The notes beneath the pieces were generated by a model. It was not told the DNA's origin. It saw only the letters and a list, made by a program, of their open reading frames with translations, and did no database searches. From positions 14,906 through 78,905 of the forward strand of contig DIZW01000110.1 in assembly GCA_002428015.1 (NCBI GenBank): a stretch of DNA of 64,000 nt, given 5' to 3'. The translations under genes and the position numbers were made by a program. The stretch's first letter is position 1; each line of letters opens with the position of its first letter. This stretch comes from Oxalobacteraceae bacterium UBA6018 (GTDB taxonomy: Bacteria > Pseudomonadota > Gammaproteobacteria > Burkholderiales > Burkholderiaceae_D). Of this stretch, positions 1 to 9,089 are shown piece by piece.

Positions 1-1269
1 CAGCAGGCGGCCCTGGCCGACATCGTCGGGGCCGTTGTTGGCCACCACCGGCGCCGTGCCGTAGAAGCGCTGGCCCTTGACGGCCCCGCCCATCACGAAG
101 TGCATGCTGCCCCAGCCGTGGTCGGAGCCGTCGTTGTTGCCGGTCAGGGTACGCCCGAAGTCGGAGGCGGTGAAGGTGGTCACCTTGTCGGCCACCTGCA
201 ACTCGGCGGTGGCGGCGTCGAACGCGGCCAGGGCGCCGCCCAGCCGGGTCAGCAGGGCCGGGTGGTCGGTCAGCAGGCCGTCGTGATTGTCGAACCCGCC
301 CAGCGCGACGAAGAACACCTGGCGCTTCGCGCCCAGCGCGGGCGCGGCGGCGATCATGCGCGCCACCATCTTGAGCTGGTCGGCCAGGTTGTTGCTCGCC
401 GGGAAAACCGTGCTCAGGGCGGGCGCCGCCGCCAGCGCGCCCGTCAGCACCTCGTTGGCGTCGAGCGAGCGCTTGCTGACCCGGTTCACCTCGTTTTCGA
501 GCAGATGCACGCGCGGCTCGGTGATCAGGGTGCGCAGCGCGGCCGAGCAGGCGGCCGAGCCGAACAGCGGGTTCTTCACGCCCGCCAGCGCCACCGAGCC
601 GACCGTGGAGATCTGGTACTGCGCCACCGAGCGGCCCGACAGGAACACCGCGTTGCCGGCCACATTCACGCAGGTGAAGGTGGCGTTGGCGTTGGATGCC
701 TCGAACAGGTCGCCGATGCGCCCGCCCCAGCCCGAGGTCGCCCCTTCCGGCAGCGAGGACTGCCACACCGATTGCTGGTCGTTGTGGGAGAACAGCTTGG
801 GCGGCAGCGGCACCGACTTGTTGCTGTACTGCTGCTTGGTGGTCGGCTGCACCAGGGTGCCCAGGTTGAGCATCACGCCCAGGCGGCCGCCATTAAACAG
901 CGGCAGCAGCGGAGCCAGCTCGGGCGCGAGCGCGTACTGGTGCGCGAAGCCGGCCGCGTCCAGCGGCGCGCCGGCCGGCGCCAGCACGGTGCCGGTGAGC
1001 GCGTCGCGCGCGTAGGCCAGGGTGGGACGCAGCGCCTGGTATTGGGCGTAGCTGGCGCTGTCGTAGGGGACCAGGGTGTTGGCGTAGTCGTTGCCGCCGT
1101 AGAGGAACACGCACACCAGCGCCTTGTAGTCGGTCGCCCCGGCGGCGCTGGCCTCGGCCATGGCGGCCAGGCTGACGGCCCAGGGCGCGGCCGCGCCGGC
1201 CACCGACAGGGCCGAGGCGCGCTGCAGAAAGGCGCGCCGCGATGCGTTCATGCCGTGCTTGTCGCCCAT
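1..1269 (-). CDS. DUF1501 family protein, Tat-exported (C-terminus cut by window edge)
   Basis: Reads leftward from an ATG at 1269 and stays open to base 1, so the C-terminus lies outside the window; 423 codons are visible. The N-terminus has a twin-arginine motif (SRRAFLQ, Arg11-Arg12), then a hydrophobic Ala-rich stretch, so Tat export is predicted. Family-like motifs follow: KALVCVFLYGGNDY near residue 50, SHNDQQ, and a late SDFGRTL with DGSDHGWG, typical of the sulfatase-like DUF1501 fold. It starts 9 bases after the stop of the DUF1800 gene, behind an AGGAG-like site, so the two form an operon. DUF1800/DUF1501 pairs are common in proteobacteria; their biochemical role is not established. 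Confidence 0.9.
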   Translation of the reverse strand, partial: MGDKHGMNASRRAFLQRASALSVAGAAAPWAVSLAAMAEASAAGATDYKALVCVFLYGGNDYANTLVPYDSASYAQYQALRPTLAYARDALTGTVLAPAGAPLDAAGFAHQYALAPELAPLLPLFNGGRLGVMLNLGTLVQPTTKQQYSNKSVPLPPKLFSHNDQQSVWQSSLPEGATSGWGGRIGDLFEASNANATFTCVNVAGNAVFLSGRSVAQYQISTVGSVALAGVKNPLFGSAACSAALRTLITEPRVHLLENEVNRVSKRSLDANEVLTGALAAAPALSTVFPASNNLADQLKMVARMIAAAPALGAKRQVFFVALGGFDNHDGLLTDHPALLTRLGGALAAFDAATAELQVADKVTTFTASDFGRTLTGNNDGSDHGWGSMHFVMGGAVKGQRFYGTAPVVANNGPDDVGQGRLL

Positions 1270-1278
1270 GGCGCTCTC

Positions 1279-3012
1279 CTATTTCTGGACCAGGAATTCG
1301 GGGGCTGCCATCACCAGCACCAGCGCCGCGTAGATGCGGTTCAGGCGCGCGCTGTCGCTGCCCTTGGCCATGGTGTCGAGCGGAGCCCGCAGTAGCGTCA
1401 GGGTAGTGGCCGACAGCTGGCCGGCCGCCAGCAGCAGATTGAGTTCGTCGAGCAGGGTGGCGGCGTCGTCGGCCAGCGGCAGCAGCGCGCCGTAGTCGGC
1501 CTTGACGTCGCCGACGCCCTTGCTGATCACCGTCTGCATGACGTTGATGTAGGCCACGACGGTCGACTCGTTGGTGATCTGCAGCTCGGGCGCCACCATC
1601 CCGGCGCTGCCCACGGCGCTGTTGGGCGGCACATAGCCGGGCCGGAAAAAATTGAACACCGTCGCCGAGCGCAGCGGGCTTTGCCCGAGCCGGGTGCCGG
1701 CGTCGGAGGTGTTCCCGACGGCCCACGCGTTGCTGGGCGAGCTGGCGTGGAAGGCGCGCGCCCACGCGCAAAAGCGCAGCACCGGTTCGCGCAGCTTGCC
1801 GAAATGCGGGTCGGCCAGCTGGTCCGCGCCGCGCGCCTCGGCGTCGAGCAGGATCGCCTTGAGCACCGCGCGCAGGTTGCCCTTGACGCCGGCGCCGTCG
1901 TTGTTGAACACCGTGGCCACCCGGCTCACGTAGGCCGGGCTGGGATTGCTGCACACCAGGCGCTGGATCAGCTGGCGGCTGACGAAGGGCGCCACGTTGG
2001 GGTGGGCGAAGATGGCGTCCAGCGCCAGGGTCAGGCTGGTGGGACCGTCGGTGCCGGCGGCGATGGTGGTGCCCAGGAAGGTCTTGGCGCCGCTCTCGTG
2101 GCGCGCGGCCGTCATCGCCATCGGGCGCCGCTTGAAGTCGGGCGTGCTGGTGTCGCCGCCGGCCAGGTCGTAGTTCCAGCCGGTGAACACGCGCGCCAGG
2201 CCGGTGATGTCGTCCAGGGTGTAGGTCTCCTGGGGCGCGCCGCCGGACAGCTTGGGCGTGCCGTCCAGGTTCAGCTGCACCAGCCCGATGGTAAACAGCT
2301 GCATCACCTCGCGCGCGTAATTCTCGTCGGGCATGGCGCCGGTGACGCTGTTGTACTTGACGTTGCCGCGGTAGGTGAGGAATTCGCCCATCGGCGCCGA
2401 CAGGCTGACCTGCTGCAGCAGGGTGCGGTAGTTGCCGAAGGCGTTGGCCTCCAGCAGGTCCAGGTAGGCGGCCGCCGAAAACGCCTTCCAGCCGGCGCCG
2501 ATAAATCCGGCGATGGCCGTCACCAGCAGCTCGGACAGGGCGAAGGTGACGCGCTGGCGCAAGGTGTCGGGCGCGGACAGCATCTTGCGCCAGATGGCCG
2601 CGTCGGCGCCGGCCTCGCTGTTCTTGTTGGCGGCGGCGCCGAAGCCGGCCGCCACCAGCCAGTCCCAGCGCGCCTGCGACGGGGCCAGCGTGAATTGTTC
2701 GTCGAGCCAGGCGCCGTAGCCGAGCGCCTGCACGCGCGCGATCTGCTCGTGGGTGGCGCCCATCGAGGCTTGCGCCAGGAAGCGCGCGGCCTGGGGCGCG
2801 CTGACGGCCGCCGCCGGGGGCGTGGGCGTGGGGGTCGGTGTCGGCGTGGGGACGGGCGCCGGGACCGGCGAGCCGCCACCGCCGCCGCAGGCGCTCAGCA
2901 GCGCGGCCGACAGGGCCGCCGTGGGGATCGCGCGGTGCGGCCAGTCCGGTTCGAGGACGTAGCGCGCGACGGCGCGGCGTTCGGTGAAGGGAGCGCGGCT
3001 GACGTCTTCCAT
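1279..3012 (-). CDS. DUF1800 domain protein, probable lipoprotein
   Basis: 577 residues from the ATG at 3012, which has AGGAAG just upstream; an in-frame ATG at 3132 has no such site. The N-terminus has about 30 residues, a short hydrophobic run and LLSAC (Cys42), a lipobox-like site, then a Gly run and a Pro-Thr repeat linker (about residues 48-67). The remainder is the helical DUF1800 domain, for example FVSRQLIQRLV and the C-terminal VLVMAAPEFLVQK. It is the first gene of the operon with the DUF1501 protein. The pre-lipobox leader is longer than usual, so lipidation is inferred. The function of the family is unknown, although the pair is always predicted to be envelope-located. Confidence 0.88.
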   Translation of the reverse strand: MEDVSRAPFTERRAVARYVLEPDWPHRAIPTAALSAALLSACGGGGGSPVPAPVPTPTPTPTPTPPAAAVSAPQAARFLAQASMGATHEQIARVQALGYGAWLDEQFTLAPSQARWDWLVAAGFGAAANKNSEAGADAAIWRKMLSAPDTLRQRVTFALSELLVTAIAGFIGAGWKAFSAAAYLDLLEANAFGNYRTLLQQVSLSAPMGEFLTYRGNVKYNSVTGAMPDENYAREVMQLFTIGLVQLNLDGTPKLSGGAPQETYTLDDITGLARVFTGWNYDLAGGDTSTPDFKRRPMAMTAARHESGAKTFLGTTIAAGTDGPTSLTLALDAIFAHPNVAPFVSRQLIQRLVCSNPSPAYVSRVATVFNNDGAGVKGNLRAVLKAILLDAEARGADQLADPHFGKLREPVLRFCAWARAFHASSPSNAWAVGNTSDAGTRLGQSPLRSATVFNFFRPGYVPPNSAVGSAGMVAPELQITNESTVVAYINVMQTVISKGVGDVKADYGALLPLADDAATLLDELNLLLAAGQLSATTLTLLRAPLDTMAKGSDSARLNRIYAALVLVMAAPEFLVQK

Positions 3013-3164
3013 GGCGGGGCTTCCTGATGAGTTAGGCACCCACGGATAGTAGGTGATCACCAGCAACATTTCAAACGGGGGTTTGTAAGTATTTGTGAGC
3101 CCGCACGTCCTACCATGGTGGCGCCCGGCCAAGGCGCCCCATGCTAGCTATGCTGCGAAAGCGC

Positions 3165-3199
3165 AACAAGACGGCGCGTCGAGCGCGCCTTTGCTTGTT
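3165..3199 (-). terminator. Possible terminator after the TRAP genes
   Basis: Inverted repeat with an inner 6-bp stem (GGCGCG 3173-3178 with CGCGCC 3184-3189) and an outer AACAAG/CTTGTT pair (3165-3170, 3194-3199). Read on the minus strand it comes just after the dctM stop at 3206. No long U-tract, so rho-independent function is only moderately likely. Confidence 0.35.
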
Positions 3200-3205
3200 C
3201 GCCTG

Positions 3206-4903
3206 TCACGGCTTCTTGTCGTTCGCACCATCGGTCGAAAAGTTCAGCTCGGGCGTGCTGTCGTCGGCCGGCGCCTTGTCCTTGCCGGCATCGCTGCCGG
3301 CCGGCAGTTGCGGCGGTTCCGCTTCCGGCGCGGGGGTGTCCAGCTTGAGTTCGATCTGCTCGTTCATGTCGACCTTCTTTTCCACCGAGACCACCTGGGG
3401 GAAGCCGATGATCAGCGCCACCATGATCACCTGGGCCGCCACGAAGGGCATCGCACCCCAGTAGATGTCGGAGGTCTTCACTTCCTTGGGCGCCACCGAG
3501 CGCAGATAGAACAGCGCGAAGCCGAACGGCGGGTGCATGAACGAGGTCTGCATGTTCACGCCCAGCAGCACGCCGAACCAGATCAGGTCGATGCCGAGCT
3601 TGTTGGCCACCGGCCCCACCAGCGGCACCAGGATGAAGGCCAGCTCGAAGAAGTCGAGGAAGAAGGCCAGCAGGAAGAACATGATGTTGACGACGATGAG
3701 AAAGCCCAGCGCGCCGCCCGGCAGGCCGGTCAGCAGGCGCTCCACCCACAGGTCGCCGTTCACGCCGCGGAACACCAGCGTGAACACGGTCGAGCCGATC
3801 AGGATGAACATCACGAAGCAGGCCAGGCGGGTGGTCGAATTCATGGCCTGGCGCAGCAGCGGATACGACAGCCGGCGGTTCAGCAGCGCCAGGATCAGCG
3901 CGCCCATGGCGCCCATGCCGCCGCCCTCGGTGGGGGTGGCGATGCCCACGAAGATGGTGCCCAGCACCAGGAAGATCAGGGCCAGCGGCGGCACCAGCAC
4001 GAACACCACCCGTTCGGCCATGCGCGAGAGCAGGCCGAGCTTGAGGTGGCGGTTGGCCAGGGCCAGCACGAAGGCGGCGGCGATGCCGGCGGCCGCGCCG
4101 AAGATGCCCAGTTCGTCCTTGGCCAGTTGCGGGTGGCGCGCGCCCCACAGGTGGGCGAAGCCGTACGACACCAGCACCGCGGCCACCATCAGCGCCAGCA
4201 GCGAGCGCGCGCCGCTGTCGCCGTTCGGCTCGCGCAGGTTGCGCGCTTCCAGCGGCAGGGCCGGCACCAGGGCCGGCTTGAAGATCGACAGCGCCAGCAC
4301 GTAGCCGGCGTACAGGACCGTGAGCAGCAGGCCGGGCACGAAGGCGGCCTTGTACATGTCGCCCACGGAGCGGCCCAGCTGGTCGGCCATCACGATCAGC
4401 ACCAGCGAGGGCGGGATGATCTGGGCCAGGGTGCCGGAGGCGGCGATCACGCCCGAGGCGACCCGCTTGTCGTAGCCGTAGCGCAGCATGACCGGCAGCG
4501 AGATCAGGCCCATCGAGATGACCGAGGCGGCCACCACGCCGGTGGTGGCGGCCAGCAGGGCGCCCACGAAGATGACGGCGTAGGCGACGCCGCCGCGGAT
4601 CGGCCCGAACAGCTGGCCGATGGTGTCGAGCAGATCCTCGGCCATGCCTGAGCGTTCCAGGATCAGGCCCATGAAGGTGAAGAAGGGGATCGCCAGCAGC
4701 GTGTCGCTGCTCATGATGCCGAAGATCCGGTTGGGCAGGGCCTGCAGCAGCTCCGGCGTGAGCAGGCCGAGCTTGATGCCGACCACGCCAAAGAACAGGC
4801 CGTTGGCGGCCAGCGAGAACGCCACCGGGAAGCCCGACAGCAGGAAGATCACCAGCGCGCAGAACATGATCGGCGCCAGATTCGCGATAAGGAAGGATTC
4901 CAT
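3206..4903 (-). CDS. TRAP transporter large permease (DctM family, COG4664-like)
   Basis: 565-residue polytopic membrane protein forming the channel of a binding-protein-dependent secondary transporter. The N-terminal region (FPVAFSLAANGLFFG, about 25-40; AATTGVVAASVISMG near 120; IIPPSLVLIVMADQ near 165) is characteristic of DctM. At 565 residues it exceeds the usual 425-440. The surplus is a central insertion with two extra hydrophobic segments (about 215-290), as in the mannitol/chloroaromatic-type TRAP subgroup, plus a hydrophilic Pro/Asp/Lys-rich C-terminal tail of roughly 60 residues. The start has AGGGG upstream. The small subunit is 48 bases upstream; no binding protein is adjacent, so the substrate cannot be assigned. 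Confidence 0.93.
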   Translation of the reverse strand: MESFLIANLAPIMFCALVIFLLSGFPVAFSLAANGLFFGVVGIKLGLLTPELLQALPNRIFGIMSSDTLLAIPFFTFMGLILERSGMAEDLLDTIGQLFGPIRGGVAYAVIFVGALLAATTGVVAASVISMGLISLPVMLRYGYDKRVASGVIAASGTLAQIIPPSLVLIVMADQLGRSVGDMYKAAFVPGLLLTVLYAGYVLALSIFKPALVPALPLEARNLREPNGDSGARSLLALMVAAVLVSYGFAHLWGARHPQLAKDELGIFGAAAGIAAAFVLALANRHLKLGLLSRMAERVVFVLVPPLALIFLVLGTIFVGIATPTEGGGMGAMGALILALLNRRLSYPLLRQAMNSTTRLACFVMFILIGSTVFTLVFRGVNGDLWVERLLTGLPGGALGFLIVVNIMFFLLAFFLDFFELAFILVPLVGPVANKLGIDLIWFGVLLGVNMQTSFMHPPFGFALFYLRSVAPKEVKTSDIYWGAMPFVAAQVIMVALIIGFPQVVSVEKKVDMNEQIELKLDTPAPEAEPPQLPAGSDAGKDKAPADDSTPELNFSTDGANDKKP

Positions 4904-4951
4904 GTGCCCCTGATTAACTAGTTATTGTTATGTGAGAGCGCGCGGCGCGCG

Positions 4952-5530
4952 TCAGCCGATCTGGTTGGCCGCCTTGATGGCGGCGATCTCGTCCTCCGGC
5001 GTGGTGGCGTGCTTGGCGAACTCGTGCCCGTCGATGCGCCCGGCCAGGAAGGCGATGCGCTTGATCACCTCCGACACCGCCTGCAGCACCAGCAGCGCGA
5101 AGCCGACCGGCACCAGCAGCTTGGCCGGCCACACGATCAGCCCGCCCGCGTTGCTCGACATCTCGGCGCTGCGGATGGACAGCGCCGCGAACGGGACGCC
5201 GAACCACAGGATCACCAGGCACACCGGCAGCAGGAACAGCAGGAAGCCGAACAGGTCGATCCACACCTGGGTGCGGCGCGAGAAGCGCCCCACCACCACG
5301 TCGATGCGCACGTGCTCGTCGCGTCTCAAGGTGTTGGACGCGGCCAGCATGAACATGGCCGCGTACAGGTACCACTGGATTTCCAGCCAGGCGTTGGAGC
5401 TGCTGTTGAAGATGTAGCGGATCAGCGCGTTGCCGGCGCAGATGATCACGGCCGCCAGCAGCGCCCAGCTGACCGTGTCCGCGATTTTTTCATTGAGGCT
5501 GTCGATCAGCCGGGATAGTGCCATGAACAT
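4952..5530 (-). CDS. TRAP transporter small permease (DctQ family)
   Basis: 192 residues from the ATG at 5530, chosen because AGGAGA lies 7 bases upstream; an ATG at 5524 is the alternative. Four hydrophobic segments are visible (about 20-40, 50-65, 90-115 and 130-155), with the family-like EIQWYLYAAMFML and a conserved RRDEHVRIDVV loop after the second. The protein partners the large permease encoded next. The final 25 residues are hydrophilic and cytoplasmic. The DctP-type binding subunit usually found beside these genes is absent here and may be encoded elsewhere. Confidence 0.92.
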   Translation of the reverse strand: MFMALSRLIDSLNEKIADTVSWALLAAVIICAGNALIRYIFNSSSNAWLEIQWYLYAAMFMLAASNTLRRDEHVRIDVVVGRFSRRTQVWIDLFGFLLFLLPVCLVILWFGVPFAALSIRSAEMSSNAGGLIVWPAKLLVPVGFALLVLQAVSEVIKRIAFLAGRIDGHEFAKHATTPEDEIAAIKAANQIG

Positions 5531-5677
5531 TGTCGTGTCTCCTGTGTGCCAACTATTGCTGTCAGATAAGGGTAACAAAGATCAGGGAGCTTGTGGGAAC
5601 GTTGTGAGGGGCGGCCCAGGCGGGCCGCGCGCGCCGCCCAGGACGGGCGGCGCCGGCCCGGCGCGGCGGCTAGAGGC

Positions 5678-7072
5678 TTACGCCAGCTGGGCGCGCACGC
5701 GGGCGATCGCCGCGCGCACCTGGGCCGGCGCGGTGCCGCCCACGTGGTCGCGCGCCGCCACCGAGCCCTCCAGGGTCAGCACGGCGAACACGTCGTCCTC
5801 GATCAGGGGCGAGAACTGGCGCAGCGTCTCGAGCGCCATCTCGGACAGGTCGCAGCCGGCGTCGTCGCAGGCGCGCACGGCGCGCGCCACCGCCTCGTGG
5901 GCGTCGCGGAACGGCAGGCCCTTCTTGACCAGGTAGTCGGCCAGGTCGGTCGCGGTGGCGTAGCCCTGCAGGGCGGCCGCGCGCATCGCGTCCGGCTTGA
6001 CGGTGATCCCGCCGGCCATGTCGGCGAAGATGCGCAGGGTGTCGACGACGGTGTCGACCGTGTCGAACAGGGGCTCCTTGTCCTCCTGGTTGTCCTTGTT
6101 GTAGGCCAGCGGCTGGCCTTTCATCAGGGTCAGCAGGCCGGTCAGGTGGCCGAACACGCGGCCGGTCTTGCCGCGCGCCAGTTCCGGCACGTCCGGGTTC
6201 TTCTTTTGCGGCATGATCGACGAGCCGGTGCAGAAGCGGTCGGCGATGTCGATGAAGCCCACCCGCGGGCTCATCCAGATGATCAGCTCCTCCGACATGC
6301 GCGACACGTGGGTCATGATGAGCGCGCTGGCGGCGCAGAATTCGATGGCGAAGTCGCGGTCCGAGACGGCGTCGAGCGAGTTGTGGCAGACGTCGTCGAA
6401 GCCGAGCGTGCGCGCCACGCGCGCGCGGTCGATCGGAAAGGTGGTGCCGGCCAGCGCGGCCGCGCCCAGCGGCAGGCGGTTCACGCGCTTGCGGGCGTCG
6501 GCCATGCGCTCGACGTCGCGCCCGAACATCTCGACGTAGGCCAGCATGTGGTGGCCGAAGGTGATCGGCTGGGCCACCTGCATGTGGGTGAAGCCGGGCA
6601 GGATGGTGTCGGCGTGGCGCTCGGCCAGGTCGACCAGGGCGCCGCGCAGGGCCTGCAGCAGGACCGTGATGTCGTCGATGGCGCTGCGCACGTACAGGCG
6701 GATGTCGGTGGCGACCTGGTCGTTGCGCGAGCGTCCCGTGTGCAGGCGCTTGCCGGCGTCGCCCACCAGCTCGGTCAGGCGCTTCTCGATGTTCAGGTGG
6801 ACGTCTTCCAGGTCCAGCAGCCACTCGAAGCCGCCGGCCTCGATTTCGCCCTTGATCTGGGCCATGCCGCGTTCGATCTCGGCGCGGTCGGACTGGGAGA
6901 TAATGCCTTGCGCGGCCAGCATTTCGGCGTGCGCGAGCGAGCCCTGGATGTCGAACAGGGCCAGGCGCTTGTCGAAAAAGACCGAGGCCGTGTAGCGTTT
7001 GACGAGGTCGGAGACAGGTTCGGAAAAGCGCGCCGACCAGGCTTCGCCCTTCTTGGAGAGTTGTGCGGTCAT
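5678..7072 (-). CDS. argH: Argininosuccinate lyase
   Basis: 464 residues, the normal family length. Splits argininosuccinate into arginine and fumarate in the last step of arginine synthesis, cytoplasmic homotetramer. The fumarase/aspartase superfamily signature GSSIMPQKKNP lies at 283-293 with catalytic Ser284; HTGRSRND (111-118) and the conserved TxxxxHMQVAQP block (about 169-178) are also present. The ATG at 7072 is preceded by AAAGGAA; an upstream in-frame ATG at 7108 lacks a site and adds residues not seen in ArgH. It stands alone, divergent from the GNAT gene at 7239. The arginine-linked cyanophycin salvage locus is only about 0.6 kb away, but on current evidence that is proximity, not an operon. 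Confidence 0.98.
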   Translation of the reverse strand: MTAQLSKKGEAWSARFSEPVSDLVKRYTASVFFDKRLALFDIQGSLAHAEMLAAQGIISQSDRAEIERGMAQIKGEIEAGGFEWLLDLEDVHLNIEKRLTELVGDAGKRLHTGRSRNDQVATDIRLYVRSAIDDITVLLQALRGALVDLAERHADTILPGFTHMQVAQPITFGHHMLAYVEMFGRDVERMADARKRVNRLPLGAAALAGTTFPIDRARVARTLGFDDVCHNSLDAVSDRDFAIEFCAASALIMTHVSRMSEELIIWMSPRVGFIDIADRFCTGSSIMPQKKNPDVPELARGKTGRVFGHLTGLLTLMKGQPLAYNKDNQEDKEPLFDTVDTVVDTLRIFADMAGGITVKPDAMRAAALQGYATATDLADYLVKKGLPFRDAHEAVARAVRACDDAGCDLSEMALETLRQFSPLIEDDVFAVLTLEGSVAARDHVGGTAPAQVRAAIARVRAQLA

Positions 7073-7238
7073 GTAGGGGTTCCTTTGATTTACAGGATTA
7101 TAAAACACGGCACCGGGACGTAGGACAATTCCGGCCCGGCGCGTCCACGGGCCGGGCGCCGCGCACGCCGTTGGCGCGCGAACGACACCGGGGACGATTC
7201 GACGGTAAAATCAAATTTTTTGGCGGATCGCGAAACCC

Positions 7239-7664
7239 ATGTCCAACTTGCAGATTAGTACCGACCGTTCCGAGCTCGACGTCCCCCTCATCTACCGCTT
7301 CCTGAGCGAGCAGTCGACCTGGGCCGTCGGCATATCGCGCGCGGTGGTCGAGCGCGCCATCGAAAACTCCCTGTGCTTCGGCGGCTTCGTCGACGGCCGC
7401 CAGGTCGCCTTCGCCCGCGTGGTCACCGATTTTGCCACCTTCGGCAACCTGGTCGACATGTTCGTCATCCCCGAGTACCGGGGGCGCGGCTACGCCAAGG
7501 ACATCATGCGCGCCGTGATGGCCCATCCCAGCCTGAAGGGCTTGCGCCGCTTCACGCTGGCCACCGGCGACGCCCATGGCCTGTACGAACAGTTCGGCTT
7601 TGCCCCGCCCCAGCGCCCCGATACCCTGCTCGAGCGCTACTTCCCCCACATCTACGTCAGCTGA
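7239..7664 (+). CDS. GNAT family N-acetyltransferase
   Basis: 141-residue single-domain acetyltransferase. The acetyl-CoA-binding motif A is clear: VDMFVIPEYRGRGYA, with RGRGYA at 81-86, followed by a helix (AKDIMRAVMAHP). Motif B appears as FTLATGDAHGLYEQFGF near 105-121, the pattern of small stand-alone GNATs. The substrate is not predictable. It is divergent from argH across a gap of 166 bases, which must hold both promoters. It converges on the YfcC-type carrier gene; stops are 33 bases apart. Confidence 0.92.
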   Translation: MSNLQISTDRSELDVPLIYRFLSEQSTWAVGISRAVVERAIENSLCFGGFVDGRQVAFARVVTDFATFGNLVDMFVIPEYRGRGYAKDIMRAVMAHPSLKGLRRFTLATGDAHGLYEQFGFAPPQRPDTLLERYFPHIYVS

Positions 7665-7697
7665 GGGATCAGCCGAACCCTTGGCCGCGCGCCTGGC

Positions 7698-9089
7698 TCA
7701 CCAGTTCATCAGGCAGGGCGGCACCAGCAGGGCCAGGGCCAGCGCCAGGTAGATCAGCTGCAGCGGCACCATCCACTTGACCCAGGTGATCCAGGGGATG
7801 CGCGCCAGCGCCAGCACGCCCACCGTGATGCCCGAGGTGGGGATCATCGGGGTGGTCAGCTCGCCGAACTGGAACGCCAGGATGGCGGTCTGGCGCGTCA
7901 CGCCCACAAGGTCGGCCAGAGGCGCCATGATCGGCATGGTCAGGGCCGCCTGGCCGCTGCCGGAGTGGATGAAGAAATTGATCACCGACTGGATCAGGAA
8001 CATCTTCTGCGCCGAGAACACCGGGCTGGACGACTGCACCAGCGGCATCAGCGCGTGCAGCATGGTGTCGATCACGTGGGCGTCGCGCGCCAGCACCAGG
8101 GTGCCGCGCGCCAGCGCGATCACCAGCGCGGTGGGCACCAGGTCGCGCGCGCCCTGCATGAAGGCGGCCACGAAGTCGTCGGCGCCGAGCCGCCCGACCA
8201 GACCGACCACGATCGCCATGCTCAGGAACAGCGCGGCCAGCTCGTCGATGAACCAGCCGTAGCGGATCACCCCGAACACCATCCCGCCCAGGGTCGCCAC
8301 AAAGATCCACAGCACCGCGTTGTGGCGCGCCGTCATGCCGGCGAAGCTGTCGGGAAGCTCGGCCGCGCGCTCGCCGCGGCGCAGCTGGTCGAGCGCGTAG
8401 GTGGGGCTGCGGGTGGGGTCGCGCTTGATGCGCGCCGCGTACCACATCAGGAAGGCGATCGTGATGCCGGTGGCGACGAACCACACGATCAGCCGGTAGC
8501 CCATGCCCGAGAACACCGGCACCCCGGCGATGCCCTGGGCGATGCCGACGTTGAAGGGATTGAGGAAGGCCGCCGCGAACCCGACCTGGGAGCCGACGAA
8601 GGGGATCGAGACCCCGACGATCGAGTCGTAGCCCAGCGCGATGGCCAGCGGCACGAAGATCAGGATGAAGGGGATGGCTTCCTCGTTCATGCCGAAGGTG
8701 GCCCCGCCCAGCGAGAACATGGTCACGAACACCGGGATCAGGGCGGCGCGCACGAAGGCCGAGTGGGTGTGGGCCTGGGCGATGCGCTTGATGAGCGAGT
8801 CGACCGCCTCGGTCTTCTGCAGCACCGCGAAGGCGCCGCCCACGATGAGCACGAAGCCGATGATCTGGGCCGCCTCGACGAAGCCCTTGATCGGCGCCGT
8901 CATCAGCGCCACCAGCCCTTGCGGGGCGCTGGCGATGTAGCGGAAGGTGGCCGGGTCGACCAGCTGCTTGCCGTTGACCAGGTGGGTGTCGTACTTGCCG
9001 CCCGGGACCAGCCAGGTGGCCAGCGCGATCAGCGCCAGGATCGCGAACAGCAGCACGAAGGTGTTGGGAAGCTGGAGTCGTTTCATCAT
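7698..9089 (-). CDS. YfcC/DcuC-superfamily carrier, candidate for cyanophycin dipeptide or amino-acid uptake
   Basis: 464-residue inner-membrane protein with about 11-12 hydrophobic segments. The block GGATFGMNEEAIPF (about 135-150), the GSQVGFAAAFLNPFNVG segment and a C-terminal FFIHSGSGQAALTMP are typical of the YfcC/C4-dicarboxylate anaerobic carrier family. Its ATG (9089) overlaps the stop of the metallopeptidase gene by four bases (ATGA), so the two are translationally coupled. Family members are poorly characterised; related carriers move dicarboxylates, basic amino acids or small peptides. From context, import of beta-Asp-Arg or of its products is inferred, not shown. Confidence 0.88.
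   Translation of the reverse strand: MMKRLQLPNTFVLLFAILALIALATWLVPGGKYDTHLVNGKQLVDPATFRYIASAPQGLVALMTAPIKGFVEAAQIIGFVLIVGGAFAVLQKTEAVDSLIKRIAQAHTHSAFVRAALIPVFVTMFSLGGATFGMNEEAIPFILIFVPLAIALGYDSIVGVSIPFVGSQVGFAAAFLNPFNVGIAQGIAGVPVFSGMGYRLIVWFVATGITIAFLMWYAARIKRDPTRSPTYALDQLRRGERAAELPDSFAGMTARHNAVLWIFVATLGGMVFGVIRYGWFIDELAALFLSMAIVVGLVGRLGADDFVAAFMQGARDLVPTALVIALARGTLVLARDAHVIDTMLHALMPLVQSSSPVFSAQKMFLIQSVINFFIHSGSGQAALTMPIMAPLADLVGVTRQTAILAFQFGELTTPMIPTSGITVGVLALARIPWITWVKWMVPLQLIYLALALALLVPPCLMNW

Noticed and set aside
100..1395. Long plus-strand open frame opposite the DUF1501 gene
   Set aside because: Composition is the Arg/Gly/Val/Gln-rich bias seen in antisense frames of high-GC genes; DUF1501 motifs lie on the minus strand.
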